Assembly: GCF_030253575.1 (NCBI RefSeq)
Contig: NC_080557.1
Location: 5,079,001 to 5,143,000, forward strand
Source: Rhododendron vialii
Taxonomy: Eukaryota; Streptophyta; Magnoliopsida; Ericales; Ericaceae
Direction of reading: 5' to 3'
DNA length: 64,000 nt
Below are positions 55,290-64,000 of the stretch, piece by piece. Position numbers and translations under genes: made by a program. Each line of letters opens with the position of its first letter. Position 1 is the stretch's first letter. The notes under the pieces were generated by a model, which saw only the letters and a program-made list of their open reading frames with translations, was not told where the DNA came from and did no database searches.

Positions 55290-55945
55290 TCTCCTTTTTG
55301 GACGGTCCGAATATACCGAGCGGGCACCACGTGGAACCCACCCGACACTGAAATTTTTTCCCATATCCGGGTGTCTTATATGGCAAACAAACGGGCCATA
55401 GGGGTATAACAGTACCAATCCCATACGGTCATTTCCAAAACCTTCGTCCTCATCAAATTGAGCTTTCAAAACCAATAGGCTCCTGTCGCAGTTGATAACT
55501 CCTGTTCTCCCAATGTGGGAGGCCAAAGTTTGAGCTCTGTTGTGGGCATTTGGGATTTAGGGCTATAAATAGCCTTTGATGAAACCCCATGGGAACTAAC
55601 CTACTAATACCCCCACTAATCCCAGCTAATGTATACAATCAGAGCCGGCTCAAACTTATTGGGTGCCGGAAGCAAACTCCGAGTATTGGACCCCTTACAT
55701 CTTAAAAAAATTATTTTAAAAGCGCGCAAATGCACAATAAAATTACTAAAAGTTATGAAAATTTAACCTAACAGTATACAATTGAGAGAGAGAAACGTTA
55801 TCTATAAAATCTTTCAAATACTTGCAAATAACTTATATCGAAGTGAGCCCCAAATTTGTTCCAAAATTTAGAGGCCGGAAGCACTTGGTTTTTCCTTTTC
55901 CCCTATGAGCCGGCTCAGTATACAATATTGACGGGAAAAAAAAAA
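55290..55945. other. Intergenic, no gene recognised
   Basis: No convincing coding sequence. AGAGCCGGCTCAAAC (55641) and GAGCCGGCTCAG (55907) recur around about 260 bp, possibly a small inserted element. Confidence 0.4.
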
Positions 55946-55949
55946 AAAA

Positions 55950-56160
55950 AACCTGAGCTTTCAAAAGATAATAACCTCGTCCTTGAAATAGATCTCTTAC
56001 CTCTCTTCCTTATTAAATTAATATTTTGACTACACGATTTTAACCTTTGTTGCTTAAATGTTAAGATAGAATTGGCCTCTTACAGCAAATTGAGTTTATT
56101 GAAAGAAAGTTTTTTTCTTTTTTTCCTCGGTGTTTATTGCAAGAAAGTTATATGCTAATG
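55950..56160. repeat. Dispersed repeat, copy 3 of 3
   Basis: Same landmarks as 54490-54720, ending in GAGTTTATTGAAAGAAAGTTT and a CGGTGTTTATTGCAAGAA block also seen near 54712. Confidence 0.65.
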
Positions 56161-56538
56161 ACTCTTGCGGTTAATTTTCTAAGCAATTACATTAAAATTG
56201 ATTTTTCGGACTCAAGTCAAGAGCAGAGCCAGTTCAAGTGTGATTACTTGCCCCAGCCATTAACTTCCATGTTTATTCTTTGTTCCATTTAAATTTTTAT
56301 CTGAATTTTGTAAATTTGATCCCATGTTTTTCTTATGAAATTGCACAATCAGAAAGCAACTCGACTAAAATTATTACGTTATCCTCCTCTCTCTCTTTTT
56401 TTCTTAAAGGCACGTTATCCTCCTCTTAATACTATGGTTTAATTTTGCTGATCATCACTCCATAAGCGTGGATATGGTTAATAATTCTTATGGATTACTT
56501 TTTGTATTCATTCAAATTTGTTTCGTTGTTGTAAGTTT

Positions 56539-57025
56539 TTTTTTTTTTTTGATCAGCAAAAATATTACTCCCTCCGTCCCTTTTTAAATGTCCTGCTTCG
56601 TAACTCCAACTTATTAAAAAGACATCATCATTACACCTTTCACATCAACTTTTTCCTCCACTTTCCCTACTTACCCATCATCATTACATTTTTACTCACT
56701 AACTTTTCAAAATAAAATCTACTTTTAGGGACAAAATAGACAATACACCAATTTTTACCCCCCTAACTTTACAAAATGGACACTTATTAAGGGACAGCCC
56801 AAAATGGAATACTGGACACAAAAAAAGGGACGGAGGAAGTATTCATTAACTCAAAACACGAAATACAGAGCTAATAGGGATTCGGATTCACTGACATGAC
56901 CATCCAAATCCCTCTACTCCTAACCACATAGAGGCACTTATCCAGGCCCATCAGACTGTGCCCAAACCAAGGAGTAAACACCATAAAAACCCTAAAAGTT
57001 GGTAAGAAACCAACCCAAACCACAA
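56539..57025 (-). mobile_element. 5'-truncated LINE-type retroposon tail with 15-bp TSD
   Basis: CGTTGTTGTAAGTTT occurs at 56524-56538 and 57026-57040. On the minus strand the element ends ...TTTTTGCTGATC followed by an A tail (the T run at 56536-56550). Without the nested MITE it is only about 210 bp, so it is a heavily 5'-truncated LINE or a related retroposon. Confidence 0.75.
56568..56839. mobile_element. Stowaway MITE (272 bp, TA target)
   Basis: It starts CTCCCTCCGTCCCTTTTT and ends GGGACGGAGGAAG, flanked by TA (56566-56567, 56840-56841). These are the classic Stowaway (Tc1/mariner) termini. It is nested inside the LINE-type tail. Confidence 0.93.
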
Positions 57026-57149
57026 CGTTGTTGTAAGTTTGGCGTCAAATTTTTGTAGATTATTACCCAAAATAGTGAGAAAACTTGAATAAAGTAAAAA
57101 ATAATTCAAAAATTTGTCTATTTTGGATTATCTTCATATTCAATGAACA

Positions 57150-57330
57150 TTTTTTTTTTTTGCTCAGCAAACGAACGATATTATAAATCTTGAAGGGGTA
57201 CATCGAGGAAGTTACATCTTAGCTCAAAGAGCCAGGATCGGATACAACAGAAACGAAAGTAACATACAAACAAACAACATATCCAACAAACAGTTGAATG
57301 AAGCACCTAAGGTTTAGTTACAACTTTACT
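57150..57330 (-). mobile_element. Second LINE-type 3' tail (boundaries uncertain)
   Basis: A T run (57150-57161) is followed by GCTCAGCAAACGAACGATATTATAAA and GGGGTACATCGAGGAAG. The latter resembles GGGTACATCGAGATGAAG in the tail at 59137. I found no clear target duplication. Confidence 0.45.
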
Positions 57331-57339
57331 TTCCGAATA

Positions 57340-59130
57340 CCATCTAGGAACACCTTAAAGTCCTACACAGTTAACATTTAAAGGTTTTGATCACAACTCT
57401 TCACTTTGTAGATTCTTCTCGTCGAGACAAATTCATATTCCAAGAAATTAACAGAATATTAACAAATGCGGAAAATTATGAAGAAGGCAAAAAAAAAAAT
57501 AGTCTAAATATTATTAAGCCAAAACACCTCTCATTGCTGTCAATAAACCAGAGTTTACAATATTATCCTATGTGTATAAAGTGAACTAATGCAAAGATAC
57601 TGGCTGGTTCTATTTGGACACGACAATATACTTTATACCAAACAGAGAAAATCACAAACAAACAGAGAAGATTTTCTATTGATTGATGTCTCTCAATTAC
57701 CAACTCAATGAATGAATCAAAATCCTAACCTCTGATGTTTTTATCTAACTGATTACAACTCAAACTCAAATGCACATTTACATTTTTCCCAAATTTAATA
57801 CAAATGACATGCAACACAAAGCAAACTATTAACAAAAATAATTTACCAATTTATAAAAAATGAAACTCAGCATTCTTTCAATGTGTTTTTTCTATCAATA
57901 ATTTACCGATCTATCAAAACAATTTACCGATATTATGAAAATCACAAATTTGAGACCTTGGTGATTTTACTTTTGAAAATTGATGCATTTGTTTAATTTT
58001 TTAACTTTATTGAGTTTTCTTGATCTGAGAACATGTCAATCAAAGTCACTTAGAAAAATTGATAAAACAAAATTCAAAACCACTGTAAACTAGATGTCTA
58101 TGTACTACAATGTTAAAAAACAAAACTTTTTAGTGTTATGTGGTTCACCTTTTTCCCGTTGAAGGCCATTTTTCAAAAAAGAAGAAGAAGAAGAAATTCT
58201 CATTACTTCATTCTTTCCATATCCCTCTCCTTTGTTCTCAGTTTCAAATGACCCTTAGTTCATATCTTTAAGTTCGATCATTGACAAGGTTCGTTCCAAA
58301 GGAAAATGCATCTAAGATCAAATATTTCAAGCTAACTTCCGTGAAAAATTCGGACTTTCTTTTTGATGTTGCGATCACATAAAAACATAAACTTTCAAAT
58401 CTTTCATTGAACTTTAACTAAATTTGGTTCAATTTCAAAAAGAAGAAGAAGAAGAAGAAATTCAATTTTGGCGTGCATAAAACACTTTAAAAATTAGAGA
58501 GAAAGTTACTTTTAATGTGCTCTACATAGTTGGTTGAAAATATATGAATTACTACTGTTGCAAGTATTTATACTTATGAGAATGAAGACTATTGAAGGGT
58601 TGGGGGCATTGTTGGTATATTCAAAGTAAGGACACCATGACATCAGCATGCCTTGGAACTTTCCGTCAAATTGCTAAAGTTACTTGGATGGAGGGGGGAA
58701 TATGTATATTGTCAGTAAAAGGAAGGGAGGGCAGTGTCATTTTAGAAACCTCAGGGGAGATATCTGTTTGTGTCAGAAACCTCATGAGAGGTTAGTGAAA
58801 TTTACCCAAAAGTTTTTAATTCTTTTGGCAAATCATTGATAAATTCTGACAATGAGGCAATTAATGGTGGTGATGAATTTGCTATATGGGTGGTGTTTTG
58901 GAGCACGTTCTGGTTGAGGAAGTTTTCGAGCAGCTAAAATTGTACTACAAATGAAGGTTTGTCAGCAGGGGAAGGAGAGAAGAGCTAGACTCCAAATTTC
59001 CGGCTTTACAACAAATTAACTTTTTAGCTTTTAGCATTGTATTTCTTGATGCTGAACTGTTTGTGTATTTCTTGATGCTGAACTGTTTGACGAAATTCCT
59101 AGCAGAAGAGGAAGCTCCTCAACTCAAGTT
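57340..59130. other. Intergenic, no gene recognised
   Basis: AT-rich, with two (GAA)n tracts (about 58179-58196, 58441-58460) each followed by ATTC, and a duplicated GTATTTCTTGATGCTGAACTG block near 59038-59085. Nothing in it looks coding. Confidence 0.5.
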
Positions 59131-59136
59131 CCTGGG

Positions 59137-59230
59137 TTTTTTTTTTTTTTTTTTTCTCGGCAAAACGAAGAAATTTATTAACTCGAAACAGGGTACATCG
59201 AGATGAAGCTCACAAAGCACAGGCGCTTAC
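59137..59230 (-). mobile_element. LINE-type 3' tail cut by the GAG-only element
   Basis: A T run (59137-59155) is followed by CTCGGCAAAACGAAGAAATTTATTAACTC and GGTACATCGAGATGAAG, a common 3' end of plant LINEs in reverse. The retrotransposon at 59234 interrupts it. Confidence 0.55.
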
Positions 59231-59233
59231 GAG

Positions 59234-60029
59234 TGCTTGACCGATTCCTAGACCTAAAATAATGGGTTGCCCCAAGCGTAGGGCGGAGACCGACGTAGCA
59301 TAATATCCAGTAAGTCCGGAGTCGAATCCACAGAGACGGTGATGTGTGTTGACTAAAAACTCGGGTTTAACTAATTTAATGGGCTTTTAGGTAGCCACCC
59401 CTTATCGTTTTGAAACATTGCGCATAAAATAAAAGAAACCCTAACTTGAAACATGCTTCTAAATACGAAATAAATAAAAGATACAAATCAAACAAATACC
59501 AAAGAACAACTTTATTAAAGAACAGAAACTGAAACGAATTACTAGTGTACGAGAAATTGAACAAAGCTTCAAAACTTGAAAGAAAAAGAAAACATTACTG
59601 TAAAACCAAAATGTGCCGCAGCCCGTCGGTTCCGTGATCCCAAGAAGAATCACGGCAGCCCCAATTCTTCCTTCTTTTCCTTCCCACGGCAGCCCCAATC
59701 TCTCTGTCTTTTTTTTTCGTCCGTGGGAAGAAGTCCAAAAGCTGCTGACCTAATCAGTAGGTAACAAAGTTGGTTTTATAGGGATTGAAGGCAATAATTA
59801 CATAGTGGCCCTTGGACTTCACATAATAAAACATTAGCCATTCAACTTTGAAGGACTTTGCATCTTGATCCAAAACTTTTATAAAATCTTCTTTTTTACC
59901 CAAATTATTGGAAACCGAGCTCGAGCAACCTATAAACATTAAAACACAGAATAAAAATCAGTTAACAAAAATAAAGGACTAATAAATATAGATTGGAGGG
60001 CCAAAATATGTATATTTTGGCACTTATCA
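59234..60029 (-). repeat. 3' LTR of the GAG-only element (796 bp)
   Basis: The plus strand reads TGCTTGACCGATTCC...GGCACTTATCA. A CTATAAAACC TATA box lies on the minus strand near 59775. It differs from the other LTR at about 59305, 59632 and 59912. Confidence 0.93.
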
Positions 60030-60040
60030 CACCCCCCAAC
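60030..60040 (-). other. Polypurine tract of the GAG-only element
   Basis: The minus strand reads GTTGGGGGGTG directly before the LTR start TGATAAGTG. Confidence 0.8.
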
Positions 60041-61925
60041 TTACACTTTGCTAGTCCTCGAGCAAAGAAAATAAATAAATAAATAAAACAACTGACTAAG
60101 GGATAGATCTTTTAAACCCCCGGGTGGCGCCGGTAGGACGAGTGAAGTCTCGTGAGGGTTTTCAGCAGTGATCACCCACAAAACACCGTGAATCCTGTCT
60201 ACATAGAACCCAAAAACTGCAATGCAACTCATTGATACGCCAATGCCAAGAATATAGCATATGCGAAAAAATAGTTCTAGAGGCTATCAAAACATAGAAA
60301 TAAATCATGGCACTCAAACTTAGCGTGTGTGAGCAAGGACCTTAACCACAAGTGAACCACAACTAAGTACTCTCTCCGGACCGAGTCTCGACTTCAATTC
60401 TCACCGTGTTATGCACTCAACAAAAGAAAACACTCGAAACATGATGCATTTAATAAACTCTCAATATGTGCGGGCGAAAGTTATACAATAGAGAATCAAA
60501 GTACCTCGCACACTTTAGACACGAAGGGAAAGCTTTTTAAGGTAGACACATGATCTCATGAAAGGAATGTCAAGCATTAAAGACTATCTATCCATCAAAC
60601 CACAACTCATTGCCCCTAAGATCAAATAGGACTTTTATTCGGTTATATCGGTAGGCAAGGAAAAGTGCTTCAAATGTTAGGATAAATTATAGGCAAGTGT
60701 CCGAAATTAGGCCAAGATAACATAGGCAAGTATAAGAATGTTCGTCCTCTTTCAACCCTTTTCAACTCCGCCATATCCCTCATATTCTTCACCCTTCACA
60801 CAATTCCAAGATGAAACAACTTATTTCATTCTTGTAACAAGTATATTGGTGTCTTCCCCTTATCTTTATTTTTTATTTTTTATTTATTTTATTCAAGTTT
60901 CAATCTCTCTTTTCTTTTTTGCATGGGGAAGAATACCGCAACTCGAGTACAACATTCTTGAAACACTTATCATATTCTCTTCAAAAATTAACTTTCACAT
61001 GATTAGCTTGCCATTCTCAAGACACAATTTGGTTGGTGAAGGTTAACAAGAAAAAGGCTCATGCAAAAGGCACAATGTGGCTTGCAAGGATAAATATTTA
61101 AGGAAAAGAAACGAACCGGCTCAATTAGCAAAGATGGCTTATTATCCTCTCCTAGGGGCAATAAAATCCAGTAACGATCCAATTCAAAAGAATAAGATAA
61201 CAGGCATGTATTAAGTCTCAACACTTGACAACAAAAGATAATGAGATCAACAACGATTAAGCCTTTTTTTTTTTAACGACAAACAAAGAATTTATGTGAC
61301 ACCACTCCAAAGAAAGGAAAGGCACTAAAGCTCACATGGGCATAAGTCTCCACTAATCTAGCCATTGAAAGCACTCAAGTCACAGCTCACAAGCAGTCAA
61401 GGTCCAAGAAACGTGCAGTTTAAAGATGCTAAGAGTGTATGCCAGGATAAATTCCTATCGCCAAGTTAGCAAAAAGAACTACCATGCAATATCAATATTC
61501 AATTAATGCCCAACAATTCTCAACACTAGCAACCAATAAGTAGATATCGCAATCTCCGAGACTCAAGCAAACAGGATCCAACAAGTATTTTTTAATTTTC
61601 AATTTTTTTTTTTTTAACAAGATAAAGAACAAAGTGATTCCTCCCCCCAACTTGAACTATTCAATGTCCGCATTGAAGGTATGAAAAATAAAGATAAGAC
61701 AGAAACGTAAAAGAGAGGAGAGATATCACCTCGAAAATGAGAGGCTAAGCAGAGAAAATTATAGAAAGAGGGAGACCGCCCAACTTAGATCGAACAACCT
61801 GCAAAATGTGAGCCTCCAAGACAGCAAGAAAAATAACTAAAAATAAAAAATAAAAAATAAACAATGCAAGAAATAAAATAAAAGACAAAAAATCATCCAT
61901 TTTCTTCACGCGAAAGATACAAGTA
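60041..61925 (-). other. Non-coding 3' interior of the GAG-only element
   Basis: About 1.9 kb where pol would be expected. No RT, RNase H or integrase motif is found in any frame. It contains homopolymer stretches (for example T9-T14 near 61270 and 61610). Confidence 0.75.
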
Positions 61926-63173
61926 CTACTTTTCTCCCCATTTCTCAAGCAAGAAACGGGTGGCTATACCAGACCAAAAAAAAAAATATGTACAAGCAGC
62001 CAAACGTGGGTACCGAATATTTATCATGCCAATGAAAGCTAAGACAATGAACATAACGCTCCATTCTACACCTTTTATCAAGAATTGAACCCGACCATGC
62101 CATAAGATAAGATACTTCGAGTAGCACATTTGCCGAATTCGTTTTAGACATTTAAATTCCAACAAATGTATAGCCCAAACTAGATCAATTTTCAAAGCGT
62201 TGACAAAGTCCACAAGATATGGATGATAAACTAAATTAAATTCATCAACACCAAGAAAATCAATAAGCTCCACATTTAAAAACTCTTGCGAAAGTGTAGA
62301 TTCAGTAGCAGGAGTGGCACAATTTAGAGCTGAGAGTACTTGATTATTCAGTGCAACTATTGGCAATGACTCCTCAAAAGTCATATAACCTGGTGCAACT
62401 ATAGGCAATGACTCCTCAAAAGGCATATAACCTAGTGCAACTATAGGCAATGACTCCTCAAAAGGCATATAGCCTTCATTAATGACAAGTAGCTCTATTT
62501 CATCTTTTTCTCTCGCATCAGAATTCTTAGGAAGTGGCTCTTTTTCCCTCGCATCAGAATTAATATCCTCAGAAAGTGACTCTATTTCCTCTCTTTCTCT
62601 GGCATCAAAATTGGTATCCTCAGAACTTTTGGTCAACTCACTAAATTGGAGCTTTTGGGTTAATTCATCTAAGAAATCCCAAGCGTCTTCAGGGGTTTTA
62701 TCCAGAAATTCGTCAGTGGACCTAAAATCCACCTCGCATGACTTAAAGTTTAAACCACGGCAAAAGATAACCAGAAGACTGCCAAGCTCACAATTAAACG
62801 ACCAAGAGAATACAACAAATTTAAATCGCTCCCAACACTGTGACAAAGACTCATCATCATGTTGAGAGAAATCTGATAGTTTTTGTAAAAGCATGTGAGT
62901 CTCATATGAGGGATTGAAATGATTGAAAAATTGTATTACAATCTCACCCTATGTCAATCTTGGACTCAAACAATTAAACCAATCTAGAGCACTATCACGC
63001 AAAGATGCTGAAAATACATGTAAAAGAGCCACTTCATCACTAGCAAAAGCTTCCTCAAGTTTATGAACATGCGAAAAATTATTTTCTGATGCAAAACCAT
63101 AAAATATAGGAAGCGACACTGAACAATCAAATTGTTTTGCATAACCTCCATACCTCCCCGCAAAATGGGCCAT
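61926..63173 (-). pseudogene. GAG ORF with one in-frame TAG (about 415 codons)
   Basis: Gag forms the virus-like particle that packages retrotransposon RNA. The frame starts at ATG 63173, about 90 bases after the primer site. It runs to TAG 62949-62951 (LPIFYGF, DSALDWFNCLSPRLT) and continues in the same frame to the stop at 61926 (QHDDESLSQCWERFK, CRGLNFKSC, KTPEDAWDFLDEL), as in Retrotrans_gag. The second half has DARE-type acidic repeats and three 14-residue copies of GYMPFEESLPIVAL (with P-to-T and L-to-P variants). The end is hydrophobic (MFIVLAFIGMI). With one nonsense change in an otherwise open frame, it is recently inactivated or relies on Gag supplied in trans. A zinc knuckle is not seen. 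Confidence 0.8.
62355..62480 (-). repeat. Triplicated 42-bp repeat inside gag
   Basis: Three head-to-tail copies, each containing GGCAATGACTCCTCAAAA on the plus strand, preserve the reading frame. Confidence 0.9.
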
Positions 63174-63260
63174 TTATTATTTTTTTTTGCTTTTCAACGA
63201 TAAAAATAAATAAAATAAAAATAAAAAAAATTAACTACCCGAATTCTTAACACACGTTAC

Positions 63261-63280
63261 CGTCTCCGGCAACGGCACCA
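63261..63280 (-). other. Primer-binding site of the GAG-only element
   Basis: The minus strand reads TGGTGCCGTTGCCGGAGACG, four bases inside the LTR end. It resembles the tRNA-Asp-type site TGGCGCCGTTGCC of plant gypsy elements, which suggests a gypsy origin. Confidence 0.75.
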
Positions 63281-63284
63281 AAAA

Positions 63285-64000
63285 TGCTTGACCGATTCCT
63301 AGACCTAAAATAATGGGTTGCCCCAAGCGTAGGGCGGAGACTGACGTAGCATAATATCCAGTAAGTCCGGAGTCGAATCCACAGAGACGGTGATGTGTGT
63401 TGACTAAAAACTCGGGTTTAACTAATTTAATGGGCTTTTAGGTAGCCACCCCTTATCGTTTTGAAACATTGCGCATAAAATAAAAGAAACCCTAACTTGA
63501 AACATGCTTCTAAATACGAAATAAATAAAAGATACAAATCAAACAAATACCAAAGAACAACTTTATTAAAGAACAGAAACTGAAACGAATTACTAGTGTA
63601 CGAGAAATTGAACAAAGCTTCAAAACTTGAAAGAAAAAGAAAACATTACTGTAAAACCAAAATGTGCCGCAGCCCGTCGGTTGCGTGATCCCAAGAAGAA
63701 TCACGGCAGCCCCAATTCTTCCTTCTTTTCCTTCCCACGGCAGCCCCAATCTCTCTGTCTTTTTTTTTCGTCCGTGGGAAGAAGTCCAAAAGCTGCTGAC
63801 CTAATCAGTAGGTAACAAAGTTGGTTTTATAGGGATTGAAGGCAATAATTACATAGTGGCCCTTGGACTTCACATAATAAAACATTAGCCATTCAACTTT
63901 GAAGGACTTTGCATCTTGATCCAAAACTTTTATAAAATCTTCTTTTTTACCCAAATTATTGGATACCGAGCTCGAGCAACCTATAAACATTAAAACACAG
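63285..64000 (-). repeat. 5' LTR of the GAG-only element (truncated by the window)
   Basis: It is the same sequence as 59234 onward, starting TGCTTGACCGATTCC. About 80 bases would lie beyond the edge. Confidence 0.93.

Larger units (their letters stand above)
59234..64000 (-). mobile_element. Young GAG-only non-autonomous LTR retrotransposon (TR-GAG-like), cut at the right edge
   Basis: LTRs lie at 59234-60029 (3') and 63285 onward (5', truncated by the edge). The interior of about 3.26 kb holds a primer-binding site, one gag frame with a TAG, a long non-coding part and a polypurine tract. No protease, RT, RNase H or integrase is present. Over the roughly 716 LTR bases that can be compared I see only three substitutions, so insertion was recent. 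Non-autonomous LTR elements with only GAG are known in plants as TR-GAG elements. The left 5 bases ACGAG (59229-59233) should be the target duplication. Confidence 0.88.

Overview
This is eukaryotic nuclear DNA from a flowering plant, probably a eudicot. The evidence is plant-type LTR retrotransposons (Tat-lineage Ty3/gypsy, Sirevirus-like Ty1/copia, a GAG-only element), CACTA and Stowaway DNA elements, a tRNA-derived SINE, a PPR gene relic, ankyrin-PGG genes and intron-containing fragments. The DNA is mostly AT-rich, intergenic and transposon-dominated. I see no gene that is certainly intact, and no operons, rRNA, true tRNA genes or CRISPR. I cannot name the species.

Layout. 1-7573: a Tat-lineage gypsy element on the minus strand, cut by the left edge. 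It carries a 1964-codon gag-pol, an antisense ORF tail and a 5' LTR. 7574-28.4 kb: a tandem array of a unit of about 1.83 kb, opened by nested insertions that can be placed to the base: CACTA-1 (7653-10808, TSD TAA), a solo LTR (10953-12098, TSD GAAAT) and CACTA-2 (17234-24485, TSD AGA). 28.4-31 kb: a PPR pseudogene split by a third CACTA-like element (28741-29796, TSD TTT), then a diverged array segment. About 31.4-37.1 kb: a decayed Sirevirus-like copia element. 37.2-40.6 kb: LTR-like sequence containing a complete small LTR element (37772-39397, TSD CAAAA). 40.7-48.7 kb: two tandem ankyrin-PGG paralogs on the minus strand. The first is a pseudogene next to a solo LTR (41881-42566, TSD AATAG). 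The second has both coding exons open but a truncated end and a 2.3-kb solo LTR in its intron (45311-47618, TSD GAAGG). 50.9-53.3 kb: minus-strand exon-like fragments, three matching APC6/CDC16. 53.7-59.2 kb: a SINE, a LINE-type tail with a nested Stowaway MITE, microsatellites and a hairpin. 59234-64000: a young GAG-only LTR element on the minus strand, cut by the right edge.

No pathway is encoded here. The coherent story is the history of insertions. Paired target-site duplications at seven elements, many checked against uninterrupted copies of the same tandem unit, allow an unusually clear order of events. The most unusual signals are the macrosatellite with a large palindrome in every unit, its apparent relation to a PPR locus, tRNA-like Pol III box pairs inside CACTA-type elements, an Asp-to-Glu change at an integrase catalytic position, and the GAG-only element with three-base divergence between its LTRs.
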